Origin: Trichoplax sp. H2
Taxonomy: Eukaryota; Placozoa; Uniplacotomia; Trichoplacea
Direction: 5' to 3'
NCBI GenBank assembly: GCA_003344405.1
Contig: NOWV01000105.1
Coordinates: 186,001 to 250,000 of the forward strand
DNA: 64,000 nucleotides
Shown: positions 26,549 through 38,345 of the stretch, one piece after another
How the letters are laid out: each line of letters starts with the position of its first letter
Numbering within the stretch: the stretch's first letter is position 1
Program-made: the position numbers and the translations under genes
The notes under the pieces: generated by a model
Seen by the model: only the letters and a program-made list of their open reading frames with translations
The model's database searches: none
What the model was told of the DNA's origin: nothing

Positions 26549-27661
26549 TCATTGACTTGCCAATTTTTGAACTAATTCATCTACATGTATCTTATCGTCG
26601 ACACTTGCTGCTCGATTAAGTATGACTTGCAATACACCAGGGATGGGTATTCTGTTATTGCTGTCGATGATATCAAACGTATTATCAATCATAGCTGATA
26701 ATCCACGAGAAGATTTGTCGCAATATAGATCATCTAGGGATCGATCATAGATGAATAGTAAAGTGTAAAAGTCCGTCAAGGCATCTGGTTTATTGTCCAA
26801 TTCACAATATCGTTTTGGATCTTTAAAGATTTCCTTATATTCATGAACTTGTGGACTAAGCTGCAAGTATGCAGTGTACGGTATATCAAAGCAAGACAGG
26901 CCTAAGTTGTCGCATAAATTCGTTACAGAAGTATGGACCGATAAATCAAGGCATTCTTTAGGCGTCGGAATTAATGATTTAGTTTTACCTGTAGCATAGT
27001 TGAATAACGAAACATGCGTATTCGGTTTAAGGCAACTGTGTGATAAAACTGCGATACCATCGCTTGATAGTAAATCAGAACAGATTTTATCTAGAAGTTC
27101 TTTAAAGCGAGCCTGATCATGATGCGATGATATAAAATAATAACCACAATGCAATAGATATACTAACTTAAAGTCTTTTATACGACGATCTCCAGCTTGT
27201 GAGCCAAGAAGTAATCTCGTAATATTACATTTCATAACATCCGCATGCAAGACACGATAGTTATTTAACGGAATTATTTTAGCTTGCATGGCCTTGTACA
27301 AATTATCTCCAGCTATTCCATTGGTAGAATTCAGTTTTTCGCAATCCTGTTTATGATCAATACTGTCGTTGTCAGTCAATCCAGTATAATCAGGGTTATT
27401 ATCGACAGCGATTAAATCGATACCGGATTGAAATTGGATATTTCGTAGATATTTTACAATTCTATCCCCAGCTCCACAGCAAATGTCAGCTACACGAATA
27501 GGATCGTCCTGATCACAATTTACTAATCCTTTCTCTTTTAAACCGTTGATTAAGGCTTGATGTAATAGGGCTTCTGTTTGTGGTTGATTACTTGCATTTA
27601 TAAAAGCGCTAAACGCTTTGCTGTATTCGAATACATGCGTTTTTATTGTTGTCTTTTCCAT
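26549..27661 (-). CDS. Class I SAM-dependent methyltransferase-like protein, intronless
   Basis: 370 residues, one uninterrupted exon, starting at ATG 27661. Motif I of the Rossmann-fold methyltransferases is clear: VADICCGAGD (57-66). It is followed by the acidic residue that binds the SAM ribose in LIAVDNNPDY (83-92), and by HADVMK (139-144) at the motif II position. A motif IV-like strand is LVYLLHCGYYFISS (166-179), then a helix and LSSDGIAVLSHS (198-209), matching the strand-5 layout. The LLHCGYYF segment recalls small-molecule N-methyltransferases of the histamine N-methyltransferase type, but the acceptor substrate cannot be assigned. It sits between CYP-A and CYP-B, divergent from CYP-B. 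It lacks introns beside 10-exon neighbours, which could reflect retroposition, transfer or chance. A functional link to the P450s is speculation. Confidence 0.72.
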   Translation of the reverse strand: MEKTTIKTHVFEYSKAFSAFINASNQPQTEALLHQALINGLKEKGLVNCDQDDPIRVADICCGAGDRIVKYLRNIQFQSGIDLIAVDNNPDYTGLTDNDSIDHKQDCEKLNSTNGIAGDNLYKAMQAKIIPLNNYRVLHADVMKCNITRLLLGSQAGDRRIKDFKLVYLLHCGYYFISSHHDQARFKELLDKICSDLLSSDGIAVLSHSCLKPNTHVSLFNYATGKTKSLIPTPKECLDLSVHTSVTNLCDNLGLSCFDIPYTAYLQLSPQVHEYKEIFKDPKRYCELDNKPDALTDFYTLLFIYDRSLDDLYCDKSSRGLSAMIDNTFDIIDSNNRIPIPGVLQVILNRAASVDDKIHVDELVQKLASQ

Positions 27662-27949
27662 CCAGTATAAGGTACTTTCTTCTCCAGAACTTTTACTCTT
27701 TGTCAGTCAGATGTGGGAAAATTCGAAAACTGGCGTATTCTATTGGATAGACTACTCAATTCAAATTAAATGAATAATATTATTTTACACAGCATTGCTC
27801 TCTACCAGTAGTGACGAATCTCACGATTGTGGTAGTGGCGTTGGGTTGATACCTCGCGGAATACCGTAATCCAAGCAGACTCGCTCGCTTAACAGCACAG
27901 TACTGTAGACAATACTGAACGCGAATAACTTCGATGGCAAGATAGCGTG

Positions 27950-28110
27950 GAAAGTTGCAATTTGTTACCACTCCGATTCAAAATCGATACTTTGGGCTTG
28001 ATTTAGCCTCAACAGTACACAGCTATTCGAAAATTGAAAGTTGCAATTTGTTACCACTCCGATTCAAAATCGATACTTTGGGCTTGATTTAGCCTCAACA
28101 GTACACAGCT
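27950..28110. repeat. Exact 75-bp tandem duplication
   Basis: Positions 27950-28024 and 28036-28110 are identical over 75 bp with an 11-bp spacer (offset 86 bp). Complete identity in otherwise diverged non-coding DNA implies a very recent duplication, or an assembly artefact. Confidence 0.9.
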
Positions 28111-28160
28111 TATTTTCCTTAGTGCCACCCAAGTTCATCGCGATGTACTGTATACTACTG

Positions 28161-28215
28161 AGTCTAGATCGTAACGGTTCGATCCGAACCGAACCGAACC
28201 TTCTCAGGTCTAGAC
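28161..28215. repeat. Nested inverted repeat with GAACC pentamers
   Basis: Outer arms AGTCTAGA and TCTAGACT enclose an inner stem CGGTTCG/CGAACCG with a 3-nt loop, followed by tandem GAACC pentamers. It resembles a T-arm of a tRNA but has no acceptor or anticodon arms. It could form a cruciform or bind a dimeric factor. Confidence 0.6.
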
Positions 28216-28691
28216 TACTGACCACGGCAAATACTGTACAGTAAGTATACTGTACTGTACCAGTGTGCAGTTCTGGATTTGGGTCTGGATCACACAACGG
28301 AAAGAGAGTGCGTAGTTACTCGCAGACGGGAACGTGCTTCCGCTGTAGAAAATGTCTTGCTGCCATCCACTTAGGCTAAGTCTATGTTCATATTGCTATA
28401 CGGTATGGGGCCAGAAAGTGAATGAATACCTTTATTGTACTGTACTAATCGATGGTTTGTTGTTTGCTTGCAGAATGAAAATAAAATAAAGTCTTATTTG
28501 CACTAACAGTACTCATTGCAGATGCAATATTGGAGTTGCCCACTATACACGCTTGCTACCCAATCGTATTCTTAGCGATCAGGCATGAGTAATTACTATA
28601 CTGTAGAATTGGCAACTTGAACGAGGGCTATTGCGCACGCTCTTTCCTTCCGTTCCCGATTTGACTCCATGCTTACTTCGACAAGCTTTCC

Positions 28692-28761
28692 CATGGACAG
28701 TACTCAGTACTGTAAAGTACCGTACTGTACTGTAAACTGTACACTGTACAAGCGGTCCATG
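28692..28761. repeat. 70-bp imperfect hairpin rich in GTACTGTAC
   Basis: Arms CATGGAC and GTCCATG close a 70-bp segment that is filled with AGTACT, GTACCGTAC, GTACTGTAC and ACTGTACA motifs. It lies about 80 bp upstream of the CYP-B start codon, so it may be a promoter element or a small foldback element. Confidence 0.6.
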
Positions 28762-28840
28762 CGATTGCGTCACTCCTTGGCTTGACTTTGAAAATATTGG
28801 CAATGGCAAAACAACGCTGGAATTCAATCATTTTGATGTT

Positions 28841-31800
28841 ATGATGGCGTTTCCTCAAGAGATATTAACGTGGATTTCCATTGCCATTGCTATTGGCATT
28901 GCTTACGTTGTTAAGCAGATTATTTCCAATTTATAATCACCTTTAAACAAAGTAAGTAGCCTACTGTATTTTGAATGATGAGCAGATACAATTGCTTTGC
29001 AATAGTACCTCCGTGGTGAAACAATCGTGATGGATTCAACATTGACGTATAGTGACCACATTCGAGATATATTGCAGGCTATAGGATCATGATGGATGTC
29101 TATCGACATGATCAATAGCTAACCTTATATATGATTCAATCCTTATTAAGCTTGCTATGGTATTCTAGAATATTGGGAATGTTGTATTGCTTTAGTAAAC
29201 TGTTCTCTTCTTGTATACGTGCGAAATTGCTACACCATAAAAGGATTGCAATGTCCTTCATAAGTGCTGTGGATCGTCTTGAAGAATTAGCCTTCTTTGA
29301 CCATACTTTCCATATCATTTATCGTAGATTCCTGGTCCACCAACATGGTCACCTTTGGGACATTTACCTACAGTGATGAACGAGCCGCCAGGCGATCCAT
29401 ATATACAGTTCGTAAATAGGCAATAATTGATAGTGTAGAAGTTTCATGCTTGTAGATGAAGTCTATACTGCCTGTTGAACGTGATGGTACAGTACATACT
29501 GTACATGAAAAATCGAATGAATTGATCAAGATCGACGTATAATGAATAAATATGTGTATTATGTAGCTGTTACTGACGTTTTTTTCCATTTTACTTGCTT
29601 TACAAGCTATATCAAAGCTATTACACCTTTGATTAGTGAAAGTCAACACACTTGAATACGTCCATAAAATTAAAATAAACGTATATATTACCTGAGCTAA
29701 AACGTTCTTAAATTGTATTAGATGGAACCAACAATACGGAGGCATCATTCGTTATAGTTTTCCTATGTATAGCCAACGAATCGCGATAATCGATCCCGAG
29801 TATACCAAACATATTCTTGTTACGCATTGTAGTAAATACCGAAAGCCTACCCAGACCAGAAGGTTAGTTCAAAGAAACGGGCTTGTTACGCTCGTTATAC
29901 AAAATGACACAGCGTAGAAACTAAGATTTGATTCTAAGGCTTCGAATGATTTCGTTCTAGTTTATTAATCGGTATCATTGGCGATGGACTCATTTTACTA
30001 GAAGGCCAAGAACATGCCAGAGCTCGTAAGATTATTAATCCGACGTTTAAATATAGTAAAATTAAAGGTAAGAGGTCGCCCAGTATTGTATAATAATTGT
30101 TTGTCATGTATAGTTATATATTATTATTTTACGTAGTGGTTACTTCGACAGTAGCTTGTAAATTGATTTTTTTTTTTTTTATGCAATGTGTGCTTATAAT
30201 AATACTTTCACTCACAACACAACACACGTACATGATACGTGAACTTTACTAGGTATATTTAGGGCTTCGGCCTGGGCTGTGCTATATCAAATGGAAATTC
30301 TCATACAATAAATAAAAAAATATTAATTATTATATACTTGTTCCAGTAAATACTCATCTAATTGAACTAATAACTATAATTACTTCTTTTTACAATACTC
30401 AACTGATCAATAGCAAAAAGTGAAAATGTAGCGAAATATCACAAGCAAGGGTTCCACTAGTATAGATAAATGCATAATTGGGAAGGATCACTAGGGTCCT
30501 TTCCACTCACTGAGAAATCCTTACGCTTTAATCTTCTTTTAAATTACTCAATGACTATATATAGTATTAGATCAAATATCATATGAAGCATTCTACCACA
30601 CCCTATCTTATATATAGTTACTAACTCATTTCCTATAAAGATCAAACGATTGAAATTATCTTGTTTGTCATACTACTATAGAATTGGTTCCCACTTTTCA
30701 AAGCTTTGCCGAAGTTTTAGTAAATTATTGGCAAAATGAAATTGACGAGCATGGTGGTTCCAAGGCTACATTAGATGTTCACAAAGATTTATCTCGAATC
30801 ACGCTAGATGCAATATGTAAATCTGCATTCGACTATGACTGCAATGCTTTAACAGACAAAAATAATGAGGTATCAGTTGCTTTTGCCAAGGTCCTCGGAG
30901 GCCTTACTTTAAAGTAAGTTTTAGATAGGTATATACTACAAAGTTAGTTCATAATATCGGATGTTGCTAGGGCAAGGAATTTACTCAGTTTGTCAGTACT
31001 GAGAGATATTAGTGTATGGCGTGCCTTTCATACCTTATAGTGCATTTCGCTCTAATTTTTTCCTATTTATTATTTTTAATTAACCTTTATAGCTGGACAT
31101 ACTTTATACCAGGTTTTAAATATTTACCTACTCCTAGTAACATTGAAGGAAAGCGTGCCTTGTCTATTTGTCATGGTACTGTCAGGAAAGTAATTGACGA
31201 AAAGTTAAAAAAAGAAAATATCGGTAAAGGGACAACTTTATTATCTTAATTATATAGTTATACGTTACGTTAAAGCGTTGAAGATGAAAGAGATGTAAAG
31301 TGAAAAATAATTGCCAATTATAAGTGAAAAAATGGGTTGAATATTACCGTAGGTGAAGAAAAGTGCTTGTTGGATATTTTATTATCGCTTAGAGATGAAG
31401 ACAATAATGCTGGCTTTACGCGTAATGAATTACAAGATCACGTTATGACATTTATGTCTGCTGGTCACGAAGTTAGTACAAATAAGTGTCATAAGATGAC
31501 TGTTACTTCATAATTTATATCATATCAATTGCATTGGTGTACTGTAAATTATGAAGGCAGAACTAACTAATATCCTTCAACGCATTAAGCTGTGATCAAT
31601 TCATTACATTGTTTAGACTATCAGTGTAGCATTGGCTTGGACATTATATGCTTTGGCTACTAACCCTGCAGTGCAAGAGAAAGTTCGCCAAGAAATTTGT
31701 AAGGTTATACAACCAGGTGACAACATAACTTGGGATACGTTTGATGACTTGCCTTACCTTGACAACGTTATAAAAGAGTCACTTAGGTAATTAATATATA

Positions 31801-32552
31801 AGACTACAAATTTACATATTGCATGATCTATAAATACCTAAAAATTAATAATATGTATACGTAATATGTTGGAAAGGAGATTTATATTCTGAGACTATGG
31901 CTTTAAATCTTTATTATCATCTGTGTTTGATCCATAGGTTATATCCACCAGTACCAATGACTTTTCGACAGGCAATAGCTGACGATAAGATAGGAGAATA
32001 TTTTATCCCGAAAGGAACTATGATTGCAATTATACCACCTTATAGGTAACTTAAAGATATCTTCGACAGGGCATTATGACATAGTTATTGATTTAGCCTA
32101 TAAAAGTTTCATAAATCATTTATTCTTTTATCGCTTTTCTGACTTTTATGTTTTAAAATAAGTCTACATTGAAGAATTAAATAACTTTACAAATTGACGT
32201 TGTAAATATTATTTCAAGTGGATTTAGCAGTTTTAAACAGATCAATATTTATTTTCATTTATGATATAGGAATCCAAAGTATTATGATGAACCCTTACAG
32301 TTTGAACCAGACAGATGGAACAATTCAGCTAAGAATGCCAGTCCTTATGTATATTTACCGTTTCTTAGGGGGCCTCGAATTTGCATTGGCTCAAAATTTG
32401 CAACAACGGAAATAAAGTGCATCCTGTCTTCACTATTAAAGAATTTCTCTTTTCAACCTTATCCAGACCAACCAGTTGAAAGGAAGTTACAAGTTACGAT
32501 GAGGCCTCATCCATCCTTGAAACTTATTGTTTCATCGTTGTTACCTTCATAA
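28841..32552 (+). pseudogene. Cytochrome P450 CYP-B, full exon set but nonsense codon in exon 1
   Basis: Ten exons with the same borders and phases as CYP-A: 28841-28951, 29328-29407, 29722-29862, 29961-30067, 30682-30913, 31093-31223, 31353-31471, 31617-31786, 31938-32045, 32270-32552, totalling 1482 nt. Catalytic parts are all present: hinge IPGPPTW, helix C HARAR, helix I AGHETIS, helix K KESLR, EPDRW, heme loop FLRGPRICIG. The anchor exon, however, has TAA at 28934-28936 (NL-stop-SPLNK) where CYP-A has Leu and CYP-C Val. Everything downstream is clean, so inactivation would be very recent, or the stop is bypassed. One in-frame possibility is an upstream GTTAAG donor at 28911, joining AYV directly to IPGPP and removing the stop and the linker. 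A sequencing error or polymorphism is also possible. Either a young pseudogene or a gene with unusual splicing. Confidence 0.75.
30167..30180 (+). repeat. Poly-T run in CYP-B intron 4
   Basis: Fourteen consecutive T residues in the large intron between exons 4 and 5. It is a simple repeat, too far from the exon 5 acceptor to be its own polypyrimidine tract. Confidence 0.8.
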
Positions 32553-34449
32553 TGATAAAATCTCTGCTTAATTGTACCATAATAACTAGCGACAAATCCA
32601 GAAATTTAAATTTTAGCTCGAATTGTTTACGTATAATATATGTACAGTATATTGAAAGTGCATTCAAATTTTCATACAATTTTATTTAAAGTTCGTGCTT
32701 ATTGCAGCTATGAACTTCGGCTAATGTAAATCGTTGGCTAACAATACGTAATTCAATCTATGTGGATTTCTGGTTAACTATAGAATATTAGATAACTCTT
32801 TGGTGTTGCCTGTTTTATATGATATTTATAATCCATTGGTTTTACATTTAAAAATCGAATAAAAACAACATAAAACTTCATATGAACTCAGTTAGCGTGA
32901 TAATTGATGGGTAATGATCGAACAATATCATGCTTCTTAGTTCCCGTGGTTCATACGGGGAAAAAGTATGTCTGAATTAACTGTTGCTATCTTCTCCTAA
33001 ATCAAAAGGAGGCACGAGGGTATTGTACTTATTTAGTAAATTACACTAGCATTATAGCAATTAGTCGATCTGTATAGCCGTTCTTTCCTGCAGTAAATTG
33101 TAATGTACTTGAGCTATAGAATGAGAAAGTAGACCAAAAAACTACGATCATTTAGCTACAAAACTACAGCAATTAAGAAGAGACACTTGATTTCTAAATT
33201 AATTGTAATACCGAATTCCTTAACATAAAGAATATATAGAAATAGCCCACAAAAGTTATTTATTTATTAACTAGTATTCATTGCTTGGCGTGTGCAGCAT
33301 AAGTAGCAAGATATAAAATAGGGGCAAGAAATGATCGGCGATGGGTTGCAAAGAATTATAAAATGCAATGCCAAATGCTATTATTCCACCTACTGCTTAG
33401 TAGCACAAGTACTATAATTGTTGAGGTAACTGTTATCACATAGCTATCTTCCTGCTAGCAACCTCTATGTATATCATTTACAGTAAAATTTTCGTATAAA
33501 TAAAGTTTTAATTCAATAAATTTAGCTTTGGTAGAAACTACGCACGCATTTAAATGTTTCTCGTTTAACTGTCCTTACTTGTAAAACAATTTTTGAAAGT
33601 CATTCAAATTGCAGCATGTGTTCAATAATTTGTATTAGTAATTGCTTCTATTAACGATTCTATACTTGAAGATGGACTTATGATCGGTTGACTTATCACT
33701 TCGTAACTGGGCGATCTGAATAATTTCATATATGAGAAATTTACGTTTTTTGATTGTGATACAAATTATACTGTTAGCACTTTCGGTTAGATCTTAACGT
33801 AATTACATTTAAATATGCAATATACATGTAATTATTGATGAAACAGGAAAAAATATACGAATTACCGTTTAAATAGGGAGTTGTATTTAGAAGTCAGAAT
33901 ACTATTGTATCCCTTTTGTATACAATAAAAGTTATATTTTATGAGCTATAGTCCCTAGATCACTCAGTAACTTGGCGTGTAAGGCGGATATAAACTTTAA
34001 TGAGGACAAGTTACTATAATGCAAGCGTAATTTATCTAAATAAGCTAGTGGAACAAGGTACGGAAATTATAATGATAGTAATTTTGGCTTGTGTTTATAC
34101 TGTAGTAGGTGAAAATCCGATAGTTGCAATTAATACTGTAAAGCAGCATTACTAGAATTATTTACCGTCGGATATCAGTACGCGTAGTAGATGTCTTAGT
34201 AAAAGTATTTTATTTATCTATAAACAAGAATAGACAGCTAATGAGTTCTCAGTAATTAAAATTTTTAAAAGGAAATAATTGATACAAGCAAAAGATTTAA
34301 TATTAAATGTTATTTTAAATGAGGTATAGAGTAGAATATGTTTTTGGTCGAAAGCATTAACAGCTTATGGATACACATTCACTAAAACTTTAATTTCCGA
34401 ATTCGTTAAATAGGTTTTAAGTAAACGAATAGAAAATAAATAGTTATCA
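32553..34449. other. Intergenic between convergent CYP-B and CYP-C
   Basis: About 1.9 kb between two convergent P450 3' ends. No open frame of note, repeat or RNA gene was seen. Confidence 0.45.
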
Positions 34450-37400
34450 TCAAGGTGACACTGGTGAAACGATAAGTTTCAAAGGCGGATATGGCCGCAT
34501 TGTAATATGCAACTTTCTCTCAATCTGTTGGTTAGGATAAGGTTGGAAAGAAAAATTACTTAATAATAACGATAAGATACACTTCATTTCCGTTAGTGCA
34601 AATTTAGAGCCGATGCAAATTCGCGGCCCTCTAAGAAATGGCATGTATGCGTATGGACTGGTATTCTTGGCTGAGTTATCCCATCTATCCGGATTAAACT
34701 TTAAAGGTTCTTCAAAGTACTTTGAACTCCTAAATATAATATTCATGGTAGCAAAGAAATTTTTTAGTAACAGCCATGCTTTCAACATGTAGACAATTAT
34801 AGTTTTGACATTTACCATCATTCAATTTGTAATATGCACGAAGATATTTATTTCAATATAAGCTTCGAATACAATGATAAAATAAAATTACATGAAGTTC
34901 TTTCACGTGCAAGAATAACTTGCTTTAAGCTCGCTTTACTCTTGCTACGCTTGAGTTACCTATGAGGAGCTAAAATTGCAATTGTAGTTCCTTTGGGGAT
35001 AAAATATTTTCCTAACTTATCATCTGCTGTCGCTTCTCGAAAGGTCAGTGGCGCAGGTGGATATAGTCTAAAAATCAAATATAGATAGTTACTTAGAGAG
35101 TAAAAAGTACATAGAAGAAATAAGGAATTACTCAAAAGACTTTATTGTCAAAATATTAGCAATCAAAGACCGCTCAATAAACAATTTGTAGATATTGTTA
35201 TAGCAGATTAATAACCTAAGGGACTCTTTAATAACGTTCTCAAGGAACGGTAATTCGTCGAAAGTACTCCATGTTATATTATCACTTGGTTGTATAACCT
35301 TACAAATTTCTTTACGCACTTTCTCTTGAAGTTCAGGGTTGCTAGCCAATGCATATAATGTCCAAGTTAATGCCACACTTGTAGTCTAGAACAGATATCA
35401 TATTTATTATATTATAAAACTTTAAGGAACTCTCGTTAAGTAAAAGACTCCATAGCTCATTTTTTCAATTTAATAACGGCAGTATAATTGTATACTTCAT
35501 AAATTGTAATCTTACGTTAAGCGACAGTCCTAACCTCATGACCAGCAGCCATAAAAGTCATAATTTGATCCTGTAATTCTTTACCAGTAAAGCTAGGATT
35601 ATTTTCTTCATCTTTTAGCGAGAGTAAAATATCTAGCAAGCATTTTTCTTCATCTACAACAATATTTAACCATTTTTTAATAGTATTTATCTAAAATTAT
35701 TAAACAATCATTATAATACTAACGTTTTAATATAATATTCAATTTCAGATTAAAATAATAAAATAGTTTGCATACCAATAGGCCCCTTCTCTAATTTTTG
35801 GTTAATTACTTTCTTGACAGTACTATGACAAATAGATAAAGCACGACTTCTTTCTCTATTGCTAGATGTAGGTAAATATTTAAAGCCTGGTACCAAATAT
35901 GTCCAACTAAAGAGTTTAAAATTAAAAATTGCTAGGTATTTAATGAACTTATTACTAAAATATGTGTAATACACGATACGTAAGGTAAATACAAATGCAA
36001 ATACATTACGAGACCAACATTTTAGCAGACAATTTCTTCTTCAATTATTATTATGATATAATTTTCCAAGATACGCTTATCAAATACTTACTTTAAAGTA
36101 AGGCCTCCAATAATCTTCCTGAAGGCAACCGATACCTGATTGTTCTCATTTGTTAATGAATTACAATCGTAATCAAATGCACATTTGCATATGATATCTA
36201 GGGTGATTCGAGCAAAGTCTTGATGTACATTCAACGTAGCTTTTTGGTCACCGCGCTCGTCGATTTCATTTTGCCAGTAATTTACCAAGAGTTGGGCAAA
36301 ATTTTGAAATACTGGTGCCATCTCTGGTGTAACAAACAGAAAATTAGCCGATGCGATCTATTACAGGTAAGGAGATATTACACATGAGATAAGATGTAGA
36401 ATAGTATATTTCTATACGTTACTCAAATCTAATGTAATATGCAGCTACTGTCCAATTTAAGATTTTGAAATGAATAATATATTTTAGACATCTTTAACTC
36501 GCAATGACTAAGAGATAGCATCGAGTTGGTTTGCTGTTAAGTATCTACCCTAAAATAGATATTTTACCTTTAATTTTATTATATTTAAATGTTGGATTAA
36601 TGATTTTCCGAACTTTAGCATGCTTTTGCCCTTCAAGCAAAAGCAATCCTTCACCAATAAGATCTCCTAAGAAACTGAAATGAAATCCTGAGAGTTATCA
36701 CTATACTATCATGCTATTTTAATTTTGTATGATAATTTCTAAGCTGAATAAAAGACAAGATGCCGACAACAAGCATACAAAGTTATAACTTACGCCTTGG
36801 TGCGTAAAGGTTTACGATATTTAGTACACTGCGTCACCAGGACATGCTTGATATACTCTGGATCAGTAATGGCGACCCGTTGGGAATAAATCGGAAAGCA
36901 GTAACGAACGATGCCCCCGTGTTGTTCGCTCCATCTACAAGTAAGATAAAAGAGAAAAGCTAATTTCAGCAAGTATTTAGTACTAGAGAGAAACGAAGCA
37001 ACTACTTATTCTCATTCACAAATTTACGAAATTAGCATAAGACTCTTTGGATGTAGCTTGTATAGTAGACTAAACATTAACTTTACAATCATCTATGATT
37101 TTATAGAAGGATTGATAAATATATTTCTTGACAAAGGGAAATTGATGATGATATTCATAGGATATTATCTCAAGTAAGTAGAATAGATGTTGAGGTCACG
37201 TAAAAATACGATGTACACAAACTTGTATCTTGTTTTATATTTAGAAACTGTTGAATACTAACTGTAAATAAGGATCGCCAGGTGGTTCTTTCATAATAAT
37301 GAGTAAATGCCCCAATGGCGACCATGTTGGTAGTCCAGGAATCTAAAACGATGATTTACGAGTTTATCATATCAACAAACGAGGTAAACGACTATCAATT

Positions 37401-37801
37401 TTTGACACCATCTATCGTAGATTATTTCATTCAAGCCGACTCTAGACTCTTACAAGCAAGATCAACATTGTCCATGTTATGTTATACTTACTGCAAACAT
37501 GCACAGAATCAAATGGCAAGGCGAGCAACGTTAGCGATTAATAAAGTTAGTCATAAGGTATCCAGATCGTGCGATCTCGATGTAAACTATTTGCTACAAA
37601 AGTAACACCATGGCAATTTCAAACATAACCATGCATCCTTGTCATACTGTATTATCGTCAGGTTAAATCGTTTTTTAACATCCACCTTACCTTATTTAAC
37701 GGTGAGACTAGCTTGGAAATGAACTGCTTGATTAAATAAGCAATAGTAATGCCTACGATGATAGAAAGCCACGTCAAGATATCAAGGAGAAAAGAAGCCA
37801 T
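34450..37801 (-). CDS. Cytochrome P450 CYP-C, intact, 10 exons
   Basis: Minus-strand P450 with the family's exon pattern, 5' to 3': 37801-37691, 37342-37263, 36934-36794, 36674-36568, 36323-36092, 35906-35776, 35653-35535, 35385-35216, 35067-34960, 34729-34450, totalling 1479 nt (492 aa). Exon 1 gives a membrane anchor (MASFLLDILTWLSI...) ending SPLNK; exon 2 begins IPGLPTW. Helix C has HAKVR, helix I AGHETTS, helix K KESLR, then NPDRW and the heme loop FLRGPRICIG with axial Cys. The segment before NPDRW is LAPHRSSKYF, keeping the His-Arg pair common at this place; A and B keep only Arg. Exon 2 uses donor GTTAGT, which supports the matching weaker donor in A and B. No disabling change is seen. 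Expected role: ER-bound monooxygenase, substrate unknown. CYP-C is head-to-head with decayed CYP-D and appears to be its closest relative here. Confidence 0.9.
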
Positions 37802-37840
37802 TTCATTACTCGTACAACAAAGAAACAGGATTTTGTCGTA

Positions 37841-38092
37841 TTTAGGATAAACTACCTGATTTAAGGATGAAAAAGGTCTACTTAAAGTAGCATAAATTGC
37901 TTGATCATTGGATACAAAAGGTGTATTTAGCGGGAAAGCTGCCTAATTATATGTATTGATGCTAACAGTATACTGTATTCGATGTAAACTGCCTGATTTT
38001 AAGAAGCAAATGGTAGATTGAGTATAAACTGTTTGATTTGGGGATGTTTATTTAGTGTAAACTGCCTTATTTTAGGATACAAATGGTAATAG
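37841..38092. repeat. Degenerate minisatellite between head-to-head CYP-C and CYP-D
   Basis: About six imperfect copies of a unit approximating TAAACTGCCTGATTTT then AGGATACAAATGG, spaced about 35-50 bp apart. It occupies the 5' region shared by CYP-C (minus) and the CYP-D pseudogene (plus), so it may contain regulatory sites. Copies differ by substitutions and small indels. Confidence 0.6.
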
Positions 38093-38345
38093 TGACCCTC
38101 CCCCTAGTACCAAGCGAATTTTCATCGTCGTTTCTATTCGATTTGTATGAAAAAATTGGACTGACTGCGTAGTATAATTTGCTGTATGTTGCAGTTTACC
38201 GTATTTGATAGTATATCATACTGCACTTAAAGTCCTCTAAAAAACTGAATGGGATTCATATTGACATCGGAGATTCTGCTAGATCATTATTCTGGAATCT
38301 TTGACCATAGACATGGGGCACTATATCTAAATTAGCTTGATTGAG

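Larger units (their letters stand above)
27662..28840. promoter_or_regulatory. Shared divergent upstream region, methyltransferase-like gene and CYP-B
   Basis: These 1.2 kb separate two head-to-head genes, so promoters for both should lie here. The stretch contains an exact 75-bp duplication, a nested hairpin and a dense set of GTACTGTAC-type palindromes, described separately. It looks less AT-rich than most intergenic DNA in the window. No TATA box or transcription start can be fixed from sequence alone. Confidence 0.4.

Noticed and set aside
28161-28215. tRNA-like T-arm sequence (GGTTCGATCC)
   Set aside because: No acceptor stem, D-arm or anticodon arm can be built around it. It is part of a nested inverted repeat.
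28041-28297. Overlapping ORFs on both strands in the CYP-B upstream region
   Set aside because: They arise from the 75-bp duplication and GAACC/GTAC repeats. The amino-acid sequence is low-complexity and shows no domain.
29368-29748. 126-codon minus-strand ORF in the CYP-B region
   Set aside because: It overlaps CYP-B exons 2 and 3 in antisense and shows no domain.
31016-31249. ATG-started 77-codon ORF containing P450 exon 6
   Set aside because: The first 25 codons are intron. The exon begins at 31093 after the AG acceptor shared with the paralogues.
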